Part shown: positions 45,388 through 56,689 of the stretch, piece by piece
Position numbering within the stretch: position 1 is the first letter of the stretch
Layout: every line of letters begins with the position of its first letter
Assembly (NCBI GenBank): GCA_027604005.1
Contig: JADGJT010000045.1
Location: 28,410-92,409, forward strand
DNA: 64,000 nucleotides
Source: Dinochytrium kinnereticum
Taxonomy: Eukaryota; Chytridiomycota; Chytridiomycetes; Chytridiales; Chytridiaceae
Direction of reading: 5' to 3'
Made by a program: the position numbers and the translations under genes
Notes under the pieces: model-generated
The model's database searches: none
The model's input: only the letters and a program-made list of their open reading frames with translations
What the model was told of the DNA's origin: nothing

Positions 45388-47630
45388 ATGAGCCAAATTG
45401 GCAAGGTAATCATCGGTGCGGATGCGTTTGAAGACGTAAAGGAAAGGTAGAGAATGATGAGACACGGTTCGGTTTGCTAATGATGCCTTCGACAACATGG
45501 AAAGGCGGAAGCCAGGATGTAAAGATGACAAGTTGAGGTCTGCAAAAACAACTTCAAGATCGCTACTGTCATCACCCACACCCACCACCTCAACTCCATC
45601 CCCTCGCATCCTCACCCAGCCTACCTTAGAGCTCTCAAGTCTCTGGAATGTCTCGCTTGTCGGATGCCCATTGTCCACTTTAGCTGTTAACCTCAAGGGC
45701 CTGTCAGACCTCGCAGCACTTGGGTTGCTGGACCTCTCTTTCACCGACATTGACCTCGTCACCCTACAAACATCCCTCAGGCCGCTGACAGCTATACTAA
45801 GACTTCATCTATTTGGCTGCCACAACCTATTTTCTCCCTCAAAGGGTGTTGACGCTGGATTCGTTCCTGCAGGCGCACCCGGATCTATTGGAAGTCGGGT
45901 CAAGAGACCCGTGTCATCTTTGGTCCGAGTGCGTTCAAGTGGATTAAACAACTATGAAGACGATGGTTCCATCCATCTTTCTACACCTTGGGAGGAGGAT
46001 GAAGAAGTTCGCGGATTCGTAAATTGTGCGCTCCCCAATGTTTGGACGCTAAACGGGGTGCTTGTGGCAGCAGGCGATAGGCGTCGTTGGGCGGATCACT
46101 TCTTTGGAATCGAAGGGAAAGGACGCTGGAGCGTCTTGGTGCGGAAGCTCTTTGTCCCGTTTAAAAAGATAGGGCCTTCAAACGATGTTGAGCAAGGCAT
46201 GAAGGGCTCACCGGCCTTTTCGTCTCCTGATATGAAGCTGCTGGAGAATGCTATTCGCGTGTGCTCGATTAAGGTCCAAGAAAAAGTTTGGAATGACGCT
46301 TCGCGAAGTATTCTTAGAGGTATCCCAGCCTACTTTCATATGAGTGCGGATGAAGATAAAATGAAGATTGGACGTTTAGCTTTGGATCTTTTACGGCGCG
46401 TTTCAAGCAACTTGAAAGAAGTGAACTTGGGATATAGGGAGACAATAAATGATGCGGTTTTATCAATACTAGATCAGGAGGATTTAGCCCCGTCTTCAAA
46501 ATCTAATGTACCGCCCATAACCACCCCACAAGAAAATGATCAACAAGAACTCCTTTCAGGAAAGATCGCACACCGCGTGAACCTTTTCATTCTTCTTTTC
46601 GCATCACTATTCTCCATCATCCCTCGTGGCCTTATTCAGTCTTCTTTGGAAGATGCATTCGGCTCTCATTCCAACGATCTTCCCTACAATAAGCCTTTTT
46701 TGAAAGAAGACTGGAATTCAGATGGGCAGTCAAGGATTTGTTGGACGCATAGAATTTTGTCACCAGTCTACTGGCGGATACAGGAAAGGTTGGCTTATCT
46801 CGGGCTTCTCTCAGCAGTTCTTCACATGGACTTGCAATCTGGTGAGAAATCCGTAACAAAATATCTGAAGCTCTTTACCCTTTATTTGTTCTTATTCTTC
46901 CTTTGTGATCCAACAGCTTTTAACCTCTGGAATGCTCCATTATTTTCTCCGCAAAGGTAACGCAGCAACACTAGCCTTTACACGACGCCAAGAGCTCCTC
47001 TATAGGATCACCTTGTTCCCATTATCCATTCATCGCGTTTTCTCAAATGCGAACGAAAGGCTTAACAAGATCGCCACGTCAAACGAATCACTCTTCGACT
47101 GGGAACAAATGCAAATTGACTTTGACAATATTCTCGACCTGGATCGGCTTTTCGATATTCATAAAAATTGCCCAGATGAAGATGATCAAACGACTATTGA
47201 TTCTTTTCAGGATGATTATGACGATAAAGAGGAAGGATTACTCAACGCGACTGATTACATTGTCCCTCTATTACTCCTCGAATCCATCGTTTTCATCTCT
47301 ATGAACGGAAGCTTTAGAGAACCTTCTATGTATGCATTCGTCGGATCAGCCTCTCATCTTATTGATGTTATTCGGAGATGCCTTCTTGCCATTCAGCCTT
47401 CACCTAGGGATTATAGAAAGTGGATGTCAACCATCGAAAACATGAGCGATAGCGCCAAGAGACTACAGCATGAGATCTTGCCGTATATCAAGATTGATAG
47501 AAAGCTGAGACAGCGTCGGGCTGATCATAAAAAGGAATCTGGCTTATCTGTGGACGGCAGCGTGCTCGAGTTTCGGGCTCGTCTCGTTTTCTTGACAGAC
47601 TCCATACTGGAAAAGTTCACGACAGATTGA
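45388..47630 (+). CDS. Leucine-rich-repeat protein of unknown function
   Basis: A first exon at 45388-45446 (MSQIGKVIIGADAFEDVKE) joins through a 58-nt intron to RKPGCKDDKLRSAKTT; alternatively the gene starts at the ATG at 45497. Leucine-rich repeats follow (LSSLWNVSLVGCPLSTLAVN, LAALGLLDLSFTDIDLVTLQ, LTAILRLHLFGCHNLFS). An LRR cap-like motif comes next (LPNVWTLNGVLVAAGDRRRW, ADHFFGIEGKGRW). The rest is a 450-residue helical region. A phase-0 intron (GTAACA after GEKS, to CAACAG at about 46916) joins to LLTSGMLHYFLRKGNA and runs to the TGA at 47628. Length is about 690 residues. I do not recognise the family. The plan (LRRs followed by a W-rich cap and a long helical domain) is shared by several uncharacterised LRR proteins. 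Confidence 0.7.
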
Positions 47631-47748
47631 TCTGATGCAAATCAATTATCAATATCCGAGTGCTAAATACTACAAATACATGCAATAAGATATTTATATA
47701 TTTCATTAGAAAATAATGGTAATCACTTATTTACAAGTTTTCAATAAA

Positions 47749-50700
47749 TCAGTAGGGCTTAAAGTCGCCATTTGACCCTCCGCGTCCACCACCACGTCCA
47801 CCGCGACCGCCTCGGCCTCCCCTCGACCCTGCCATGCTTCCGCCACGGGCCCCATTAGTAGCACTACCCGCAGTCACATTTCTATTCCAGGACAAAACTG
47901 AGGGTGGGCGCTGATAAGGGGCCGCGCTTGTGGATGCCTGAAGCATAGTCGAAAGGCCCGGAATCTCATTCATCCAGCTTTCCGGTGCAAGGGCCGCCGA
48001 GGTCCCAGGGGCTGGGGGATTTACGCTGCTAGCGCCACCGCCAGAGTAAAGTGCGCCATACATTGAGTAAGAACTAGCTGGTCTTTGAGGCAAGGAGCTG
48101 TGGGCAGAGTACGCAGAGTAGGCTGCCGTATTTGGTACATATCCACCGCCTCCATGGGATCCCTATTTGGATGCAGATTTCAATAACCCAATCGAAGTAA
48201 ATCATAGTAACTTACACCTCTGTAACTTTGAGAAGTGCTTGAATATGACGATGAGCTGTACTGGCCCTATCGGATCAAAAGTTAAGATGCGAACATAAAG
48301 ACGAGAGAGAACTTCAAAAGCCCTACGGCCAGAGTAAGGGAACACTACATACCGAACCAGAGCCTCCCGATGATGATCTGTAATGATCCCCTTGTGATCC
48401 CGGATAACGTGACCTGTCTCTATCATCTCCACGTCGATCGTATGAACCAGAATCACGTGGATCACGCGAAGAATATTGAGACGACTGGCTATAACTTCTT
48501 GACCCTGAATCACCACTACGGCCATAATCAGACCGGCCCGAACTGCCATAATCAGGTCTGCCCGACTGGCCATAACTATCCGACCTGCCAAATTGTCCGT
48601 AATCAGAGCGGCCTCGCCCAGAGTAGTATTGAGTGTTCACTGAGGCTTGACCATACGATTGGTTATAATTGTAAGCCGCCCCTCCGTCATATTGGCCGGG
48701 AGCCCCATAATTATTGTAGCCTCCACCACCCATATAAGGAAGGTTGTCTTGAGGCGAGTTGTACTGTCCAGTACCATGCCGAATAAATCGTGCAGCAACA
48801 GTCGCTCCACGATTTCCACCACGCCCGCGTCCCCTAGTTGGCTTTCCACCCAAGCGAACCCAATAAACGTCGTCGGGCGAAAGCTCTTTCGTGGGAAATG
48901 ACACATGGGGTAGTAACCTAGCCTTAAAGATAAAGTCCTGGGCAACAGATGGCATAAGATATACTGCAGAAATTGATCGATTCTCCGTCACATCATCAAG
49001 ACCAAGATGGTTAAAAGGAGATTCAAATCTCAGGCCCGGAATACAGACATTCGTATCAGGAAAGACAGAACCAAGCATACGACCAGAAGCAACCGGGTCG
49101 AGTGAGAGAGGCTATCATTATTTAGCAAAATTTGGGATGATATACAGCACTAACCTTTTGATCGTTCCGCTTTCCGTAAATACCACACAATGTTTCAAAT
49201 AGGCGGTTGCTTTGACCAACATACAAAACTTCTTCGCCCAAAGAATTACGGAAGATTTCGTCTTCCGTCAGAAACTTACTGTATGGGTCCATGGCCTTCA
49301 AAAGGCGGGACTCATCGATGAATGGCAGCAAAGCAACACCTAATAATCTTTAGGAAACTAAACAAAGCATCGAATTTACCTTGCCACGCATATTTTTTGC
49401 CGTTTAAGTCTATAGGGAACTTTTCCGGATAAAAGTCAATAATAGGGCTCGACTCCTCCGTCATTAACGGATGGTACGCCTTAGGGATATGAGACCGGGA
49501 CGCCGCAGGTAGAACCCCCATAAGCTGCTCGAAAGGCTTGAAGGGCTGGCCTTTATCAAAGGTAATTTTCAATTCGCCAATAAAGTTGAAATCCGAGGCA
49601 AATGGAGAGTAATGAAATGGGAAGAACCATTTCCAAGATTGTACTCCTTGATAGTAGTATTTCAATACCCAGCAGAAACCTTCAACATAATGCTTAACGA
49701 TTCTAACAAAATTCGGGGGATGGAAGTCGGTGAGAATGCTCGAAGAGGGTGAAGAAATCAGGAAAAGGCAATTCAAAGACCACCCGAGACACTTCTTCGA
49801 GATTACTCACGTTTGAATAAACTCTCTGTCTTTTTCCGCGTCAATATGAAATTTTCGCTCATAGTATCTATCTTTCCATCCGGGCTCCCAGAAGCGAACG
49901 TTATCCTCAGGCTCGGCATCGGAGTCCTCCGCTACTTCTTTCTTCTTCGGTATGGGAACATCGGCCACAGTCATAGTTTCCTCAACAACATCCTCATCAT
50001 CGTCCTCCTCCTCCTTCGTTTCTGAGGGCATATCCTCAATCTCGTCAGCGCTCCGTTTTAGGCTCTTGTCGTCTTCAATTACAGCATCTATAGTAGCAAT
50101 CTCAACGGCTTCCACCGCAGCACCATCAACAGTAGGTGCATCTACCTGCGTCTTTTGGGTTATTCCAAGGAAAGAAAACTTTAGAGCCTGAGCTGCAGCC
50201 TTATTGGCTTCCAACTTGAGAGCTTCGGCTGCGGCTTTATTCGCATCCACTTTGGCCGCTTCTTTTTCCGCTAAAGTCCTCTTATTATGCTCCGCCTTCT
50301 CTTGAGGCGTCCAACTTTGTAGCGAGGCCATTTCTATTGGGGGGCCGGAACCATTGCTATCAAAACGGCCACGTTTAGAAGCGAACTCCTCTCTCTGCTT
50401 TTGCTCAAGCTTTCGACGCCGGCGACTTTCTCGCTTTCTCGCCTCATCCTCCTTTCGCTTCATAAAGATCTCATCTTCCACTTGCCCAAGCTCCATCAGT
50501 AAGACCTGTACTCGCGCCAAGTCGATATCCCCCGAGTCGGTTAGATATCCACCAAAGCTAGGTAAATTTTTTCTCCAAATTTCAATGAGGCGGTCGATGG
50601 CACCTTCACGAATCTCGAGAGACGGGAGATGCGGCAAAAAATCGTTTCCGACAAAGAAGCATAGGAAAATCCAGTCATCGATAGCTCGCTCGAGGTCCCA

Positions 50701-51878
50701 AAATGGCAGCGATTGCTCTTTTAGCTCGGCTTCAAGGTATTCGCGCAGAATACTGACGTGGAGAAATACGTATGGTTTCTCAATGTACTCTCCCTTTTCA
50801 TCAAACTGACCAGCCTTTTCCTTCTTTTTGCCTGAAGGAAGTTAAAAAGCAAACATAAAATATCATACCTGTGCACTCTGACGCCATGTGATCCAATTGG
50901 CCACAGATAAAGCACCCTTTGTTGTTATTCTGGTTGAAAAACACGTCTTCACGAAGAATTTTGAAGTGGGGCTCATGAGTCGCGAGCGCAAGCATGATAA
51001 GATCAGCATCCAAGCCATAGAGAACATGGGAACAGTTGGGATCGTGCTCTGGTTGGGATCTTTGGCGTCGAATGTAATCCATGATTTTATGCTCTCCTTC
51101 TCCGGGGATACTCGCATCCGACAATATGACCTTTAGCTAGTGACTTGTTAATATTCTAAAAGTATTTGGGCCAACATTTTGCCATCCTGGATTGGTATTC
51201 AAGCGATCTGTGATGTAATATCGAAGGGCTTTTGCTAAGTTGGTCATGAACGGTGTCCCAGGTGTGATGCAATTTGAGTCGAAGGCGACCTTGTTTTCCT
51301 TCTCAGGCAACTTCTCTCCCTTTGCTTCCCATTCCTTCCTGATCTTTTCTTCCTCCTCAAACTTCTCCTGAGCCTCTTGGGAGGCTCGAAAACGACGAGA
51401 TCTCTGCTGATTCATCTTTGCCCTGGGAGCCACGCCATCTGCATTTCATTAACGAGAGATATACCAGTGAGTTCTTACCAATAGCCATGTAGAGCACCTT
51501 TCTTGGTCTGATTAAGGCCACGATTCTGTCGATGTACTTGAAGATCTCGACCATCATCTCGTCTTCAGTTTCGGGAGCAGGCTTTCATAATCCAATTTAG
51601 AAGCAGTTACAGGATAAAATTGACAGCGCACCTTGTCTTCAGGATGACAACATGGATGGATGATGCCGTTCATGTCCAAGTACAGATTGTCGAATTCTGT
51701 ATTGTTGGGATTGGGCTTGGTCGTGTCCACAGGTATCAAATGCCCATTGATGGTCCGAGGCTTCTCCTCCACTACCTGCGAGGTCACCTTTGGATATTTT
51801 GTGGACAGCCATCTAAGGTAGAGTTAGCATATCGCCGTCGCAATGTGTAGTTCACCTGAATAACGCAGGGATCCCCAT
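47749..51878 (-). CDS. RAT1: Nuclear 5'-3' exoribonuclease XRN2/RAT1
   Basis: This enzyme degrades 5'-monophosphate RNA in the nucleus, including in transcription termination and rRNA processing. The start at 51878 (MGIPALFR) joins by intron to [19 protein letters not shown], the family N-terminus. Conserved blocks include [84 protein letters not shown] and [20 protein letters not shown], then [20 protein letters not shown]. The CCHC knuckle [14 protein letters not shown] marks XRN2 rather than cytoplasmic XRN1. Later come [15 protein letters not shown] text, a charged coiled linker, [17 protein letters not shown], and a Gly/Arg/Tyr/Ser-rich tail with [14 protein letters not shown] near the stop. 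The gene is divergent from PTPA with 48 bp between ATGs. Confidence 0.96.
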
Positions 51879-51926
51879 CTTGAGGTATTTTTCTCAAAGT
51901 TTTTTCAATCTTGTTCTTGGTCGAAA
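51879..51926. promoter_or_regulatory. 48-bp divergent interval between RAT1 and PTPA start codons
   Basis: The RAT1 ATG (minus, 51878) and the first candidate PTPA ATG (plus, 51927) are 48 bp apart. The interval has T-rich and CAATCTTG-like sequence but no clear TATA box. Promoter elements may overlap coding sequence. If PTPA starts at 51939 the gap is 60 bp. Confidence 0.5.
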
Positions 51927-53201
51927 TGGTGGTTTCAATGCCCAAGGCGACGGGCCCAACCGCAGTCATCCCGTCCTCCACGCTGGAGCTAAGCGCCAAG
52001 CGCGCCAGGCCATCGGTTGGATCGGATCACCAATTCTCTGTTCCCACACGACGGATAATGGACGATACATGCATGCAGGCATGGCTGAGCTCAGAGGGTC
52101 TGGTCAGATTCCTCAAATTCTTGCAAGGGCTCAATGGCGCTGTGAGGAACAAAAGCAATTCGGACGCATGTGTTGTTTCGCAGGTTGGCTTAATAAAGTT
52201 GAGTTTGCAAATGACATTCTTATCAAGACGGTCGAGAATGTACTCAAGCTCCTTGATAACTTGGCAGAGTGGATAAAGGACATTCCGCCGCTAGAATCCC
52301 CTCAAAGGTTCGGCAACAGGGCATTCAAAACCTGGCATAGCCGGCTGGAGGAGGTTTCATCTTTCCGTTTTTGTAGAATGCTGATTATGGTTAGCGTGCA
52401 GAGGAACTGCACAAAACTTTTCTTCCAGAGTCCAGATACAATGCCATTGAGGAATTAACCTCGTATTTTGTCATGTCGTTTGGTCAACCGATTCGCCTGG
52501 ATTATGGAAGCGGACATGAAATGTGCTTCATAACTTGGCTGTGCTGTCTTGATATTCTGGATGTTTTTAACGAGAACGACTATCAAGCTTTAGTATGCAA
52601 AGTCTTCTCAAGGTACTAAAGTGTGGCTGGGTACTTAAATTCTGATTGTTCAAATATAGATATTTGGATCTTGCCCGCTCTCTTCAAACCACCTACCTTC
52701 TTGAGCCGGCCGGAAGTCACGGCGTCTGGGGCTTAGATGATTACCAATTCCTACCTTATCTGCTAGGTAGTTCACAACTTCTAGGTATGATGTACATCTC
52801 TTAAATCTGTGATTATGTAATGTATCAAGCCTTTCCTTGCTTTCTAAACCGTTTCTGTTTAAATTACAGACCATCCTCGCCTCAAGCCTAAGTCCGTTCT
52901 TCAAAAAGATATCGTAGATCACTTTGCTAAAGACTACCTATACTTCCGAGCAATTCAATTTATCAACGAGGCAAGCGAAATGCTTCCTAATAGAGCATTT
53001 TTAACATTTTCACAGGTTAAAAAGGGGCCGTTCTTTGAGCATTCTCCAATATTGTATGACATTTCCGGCGTCCAACTTTGGTCAAAAGTGAATTCAGGCA
53101 TGGTAAAGATGTATTTTGCGGAGGTTTTGCAAAAGTTCCCTGTTGTTCAGCACATGCCCTTTGGTTCTCTACTGCCCTTCACAGAAGCGTCGGAGGACTG
53201 A
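51927..53201 (+). CDS. PTPA: Serine/threonine phosphatase 2A activator (PTPA)
   Basis: PTPA is a prolyl isomerase-like chaperone that activates PP2A catalytic subunits. The ATG at 51927 (or 51939, [19 protein letters not shown]) leads to [17 protein letters not shown] and [19 protein letters not shown] 44-nt intron joins to [20 protein letters not shown] and [18 protein letters not shown]. Further exons give [98 protein letters not shown] and [20 protein letters not shown]. These cover the PTPA fold in order, including the ATP/peptide-binding [16 protein letters not shown] signature. It ends at the TGA at 53199, 19 bp from the convergent CFAP299 stop. Confidence 0.96.
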
Positions 53202-53220
53202 CTTTAGCAACATATCACCC

Positions 53221-54139
53221 TTAAGCTTTTCGCCTCGTCAAGTGGTCATAGATTACAACTTGTATATGTTCTTGTGTGGGAATTTGAATGCGTACTGTGT
53301 TATCCCCAGGCTTTGGCTCCTGAATAAAAACTTTAGAGAATCGCAAATGATCACAGTAATTTATTACCTTTGGATCTACGTTAATGATTTTTCTGTCTCG
53401 CTTGTTTTTGAAAAGGAGACCGTTTTCATTATCTGCGATGACTTGGAAGTTGGGTGTGGCGTTGCTGGTGCATGTTTGAGTTTCCCAGTTATAGAAACTC
53501 ATATCAGAAGGTCTGGGCATCAAAAGCTTTGTTCGATTAAAGTAAGGCTCAAAGTTTTCTGTTTTGAGTCGGTGAGCATAGTCGATATATCCGCTAATTT
53601 CTTGTCCTTTAGTGTTTCGTGTTCTAATAAATATGATGGACTAAATGACAGAGTAACTAGGTTATAACCAGGTTGCAACAAGAGATGGAGTATCACTGGG
53701 TCTTCGAATATAATAATTACATCAAAGAGCAGACAGTGATGGTAATAAGGAATAGCGCCTTACGGTAAGCTTTCCGCTACGATTAGATTCTTCCCGCTCG
53801 GCCAAAGCAAGCAAAAAGGGATATCCAACAAGATCCTTCCCCTGCGAAGTCAAAACTTTGGTGGCAAGTCTTTTAGAAAGACGAAAATTCTCAGCAGCCT
53901 TCTTCCGCGACTCAAACTCCTCTCGCTTCAGTGGCTCGCCGCTCCCTCTGTACCCGAGTTCAACCAGCTGCCGGGCCAGTTCTTTATCCTTTTGTTGGTC
54001 ACTACTTTATTATCAAGAGGAATACCTCAAGGTAGTAAAGGTCCAGCGGGGTGATCTGGCTATCCAGATATTCCTCGTAAGTGGCAAACTCCGTGACTGT
54101 GTTGTCACCAGGGCCATTGGGAATGTCCCCATCATCCAT
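53221..54139 (-). CDS. CFAP299: Cilia- and flagella-associated protein CFAP299
   Basis: CFAP299 (C4orf22) is a conserved protein of organisms with motile cilia. The start at 54139 ([18 protein letters not shown]) leads to [160 protein letters not shown] and, after a 48-nt intron, [20 protein letters not shown], ending YDHLTRRKA. Each block follows the order of the vertebrate protein, and the length of about 225 residues is typical. The biochemical role is unknown. Together with RIB43A and NME7 it marks a flagellate organism. Confidence 0.94.
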
Positions 54140-54328
54140 CTGACAATTCTGTTGCACAATTTAAAAAAATCAAGAGAAGCAAAAGCTTGAGGTTATAGGA
54201 GAAAACAGGTAATGAAACCCCATAAATATCCTTGTCGTCAAGGCTAGAAAGCCCATCAAATATTGCTACATTGTAAGAAGTTAAAAAGATACGGGTGCAA
54301 GTAGGAAATGTTGTAGTTTATTAGACAT

Positions 54329-54940
54329 TTAATCATCATAGCCGATCAGAGCCTGTCGAGGACCGGAGGGCACTAAAAAAAGGCCGTGTTAATCGTTGAC
54401 CAATCTTTAAAAGAGACTTTGCAAAAAAAAAAAAGCCTTGTTTGGTAGCAGAAAATACAGCAGGCAAAAAAAAACTTCCGCAGATGGTGGAAAACATATT
54501 CAAAAAGCACTCAAAATGGAAAACTTACAAGGGTAGGTACGGGGAACATCAACAGGCTTCCTGTACCCGAGCTCTCGTCTATAAGGGTAGACGAACAGAA
54601 GGATGAGGGGCCCTACATTGATTCTCATCAGTTTCCAGCCCATGCAAACTCCAAATATTTGAAGAACAATGCCAAACCTGCAAACGATAGCGCAAAGGAA
54701 GTAACAATGACCGGGTAATGGTACTGCAGATAAAGGAATTTTATCAAAGACCTGCTTTCCATGTCCAATCTCTTCTTCAATCCAGTTGCAAACTAGTGCC
54801 TACCATGTTGTACTTCAAGTACGTATATGCTCTGCAGGAGAATGTGAGAGGTTGAACCAAAGCGTTAATGCAGGGCAGACGATCATGTGTTTGGAATCCC
54901 AAGGTCAAAAGGCGTCAAGTACTAACGATCGGATCCCCAT
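54329..54940 (-). CDS. Complex I accessory subunit, fungal NUO-9.5/NI9M type (microprotein)
   Basis: Four exons make a 71-residue protein of the mitochondrial inner membrane. MGIRS at 54940 joins AYTYLKYNM, then YHYPVIVTSFALSFAG (membrane segment), then PLILLFVYPYRRELGYRKPV and DVPRTYPL, and last PSGPRQALIGYDD with the stop at 54329. The plan (Tyr/Trp-rich start, single TM, basic loop, TYPxPxGPR and the terminal GYDD) matches the 9.5-kDa fungal NADH dehydrogenase subunit (related to NDUFA3). Exons are so short that no open frame above 60 codons exists here. All splice sites used are GT-AG and all junctions stay in frame. Confidence 0.82.
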
Positions 54941-55001
54941 TTTGTTGGTGGTATCGATATGGAGAGGTAAAATTTTATATTTAGTAAAAATTTGGGGTGG
55001 T

Positions 55002-56599
55002 TTATGCTTCTTCCTCTTCACTCTCGCTCTCATCCTCCTGGCTCTTCAACCATTCGACAAACGGTTCCGTCTGCTTAAGGAACATGGCCTTTCCCTGTGT
55101 CCCAGCTCCCTTCTCAAACCAGTACAAAATAGCTGCCTCGGACAAAACATCGTTCTTGTAAAGGTTTGAAACAATGGTTCGGAAGTGCTTTGTCAATCGC
55201 GCATCTTCGTAGCAAACATTTTGAATGCGCTGCAAGAAGCTGATTTCGGTCTTGGCCGACGTGCAAAGAGCCTCCAAAACCTTGGGCCAGGTCTATTTGA
55301 ACGTTAATTCCTAAAAATAAAAAAAAGATTTGAAACATACCGCAAGAGACTTGACGATCTGGGCCTCAATCTGCTCAGCCTTGCTCTTCCAGAATACCTC
55401 CATGATGGCCTCAAACATAAGGGAGAGAGTTTCCGGCTCGGTCCAGCTGTTAAGTTTCATGTTTTGCTTGACGTAAGTAGCAACCTAAAATGAAAACACT
55501 GTGTGAATACAACTATACAGAGACTAATCAATCAACCTCAAGCTGAGTTTTAGAGGCCTCAAGCATATCTTTAACTTGAGCCTTGGCGATGTCCTTGATG
55601 GCATTCCCCTGTCTCTTCTTGTAGAAATCAACAACGGACTTCAAACCTTCGGCCTCAAAGTGTCGAGCAAGGTACTCCTCCTGCCTCTTGTTGGGAGGGA
55701 AAAACTCTAGCATCCTATCATCAAGCCCAGATCTCTTCAAAAGTGTGCTGAGATGGTCAATGTTCTGCTCCTGAAGGTAACTTTGAAACACTCCAGTGAC
55801 AAATTGAAGGGAAGAGCCTGTGTGAAGTAATCAGAAAAGTGAAGTGGCATATGAAATTTACCTTCTTTAACCAGATGCTCCTTTGTCAATTGGTTAAGAA
55901 CGCTCATAGAGATCATCTGCGCTGAGATCATGATCCCGATGGCAGTGCTGAGTTTACGACTGTTATCGCCAAACTTGTTGACATACTGAAGAATGTGTTC
56001 AAGAGTTTCCTCCAGCTTGCGCTGAAGATACTTGTATCTGCGGATCAGTTTGCTTGAGAAAGAGTTAGATGAATCAATTTCATCAAGGAGGCGAAAAAAA
56101 AACAAACTCACTTGATCACGTCAACTCGCAACCTGATGGCATCGGTTTGATCTTCGCACTTAAAGATGCTAAGTGGGTTGAGTCTCGCGCCATCGTCAGC
56201 GATTTGACCTCCAGGAGCTATAAGATACGATATCAGTCGGCAATCACAACCATCGCTTGCATACCAATCAAGCCTCCGATAACCAAAAACTCAAAGAGGG
56301 CGTCGGCGTATCTCTTGTAATCAAGCTTATCGGCGGCACCCTCAAGGATGGTTGAATATTGCTCGATATCACAATCGTCAGGAAGTATGCTCAAAAGGGC
56401 ATCACGGAATGCCTCTGGTTCATGTTTTGTCACAACCTCTCTCTGCAATCATAACAAGCATTTAGGAACAAAACTTGCCGCCAGCAAATCAGAATCTCAC
56501 ACGTACCTTTCGTTGCTTAAGCTTAAACTGAGAACCGGGTTTGGTCGCAGGGGTAGCCGTCTGTTGGACTGTTGCTTTGGGGGCCGGCGCAGAAGACAT
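55002..56599 (-). CDS. BZW1: eIF5-mimic protein (BZW/5MP), W2 domain
   Basis: BZW/5MP proteins resemble the eIF5 C-terminus and bind eIF2 to tighten start-codon choice. The start MSSAPAPKATVQQTATP (56599) leads to GSQFKLKQRK and, after an intron, HEPEAFRDALLSILPDDCDI, LDYKRYADALFEFLVIGGLI, APGGQIADDGARLNPLSIFK and LIRRYKYLQRKLEETLEHIL. The W2 domain (residues 210 to the end) carries SYLQEQNIDHLSTLLKRSGL, LARHFEAEGLKSVVDFYKKR, SWTEPETLSLMFEAIMEVFW, DVLSEAAILYWFEKGAGTQG and the aromatic/acidic end FVEWLKSQEDESESEEEEA. Length is about 420 residues, normal for BZW. The end motif is also found in eIF5 and eIF2B-epsilon, but the start and overall length fit BZW. The family is missing from budding yeasts. 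Confidence 0.93.
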
Positions 56600-56689
56600 G
56601 CAAAAGCAATTTTTTTTTTCTTGTTTCAAAAGAAGTGAAGTTTGTGTAGCACCGCAACGACAAACTCCGATCAATCACCATCCAACATC
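56600..56689. promoter_or_regulatory. 90-bp divergent interval between BZW and NME7 start codons
   Basis: The two ATG codons lie 90 bp apart on opposite strands. The sequence contains an A/T tract (aattttttttttcttg at 56610) and a GC-containing stretch (gcaccgcaacgaca). No TATA box or clear X-box was identified by eye. Shared control of a housekeeping and a flagellar gene is possible but unproven. Confidence 0.45.

Noticed and set aside
45289..45762. 157-codon minus-strand ORF
   Set aside because: It is antisense to the LRR gene's first exons, which show leucine-rich repeats in the plus frame.
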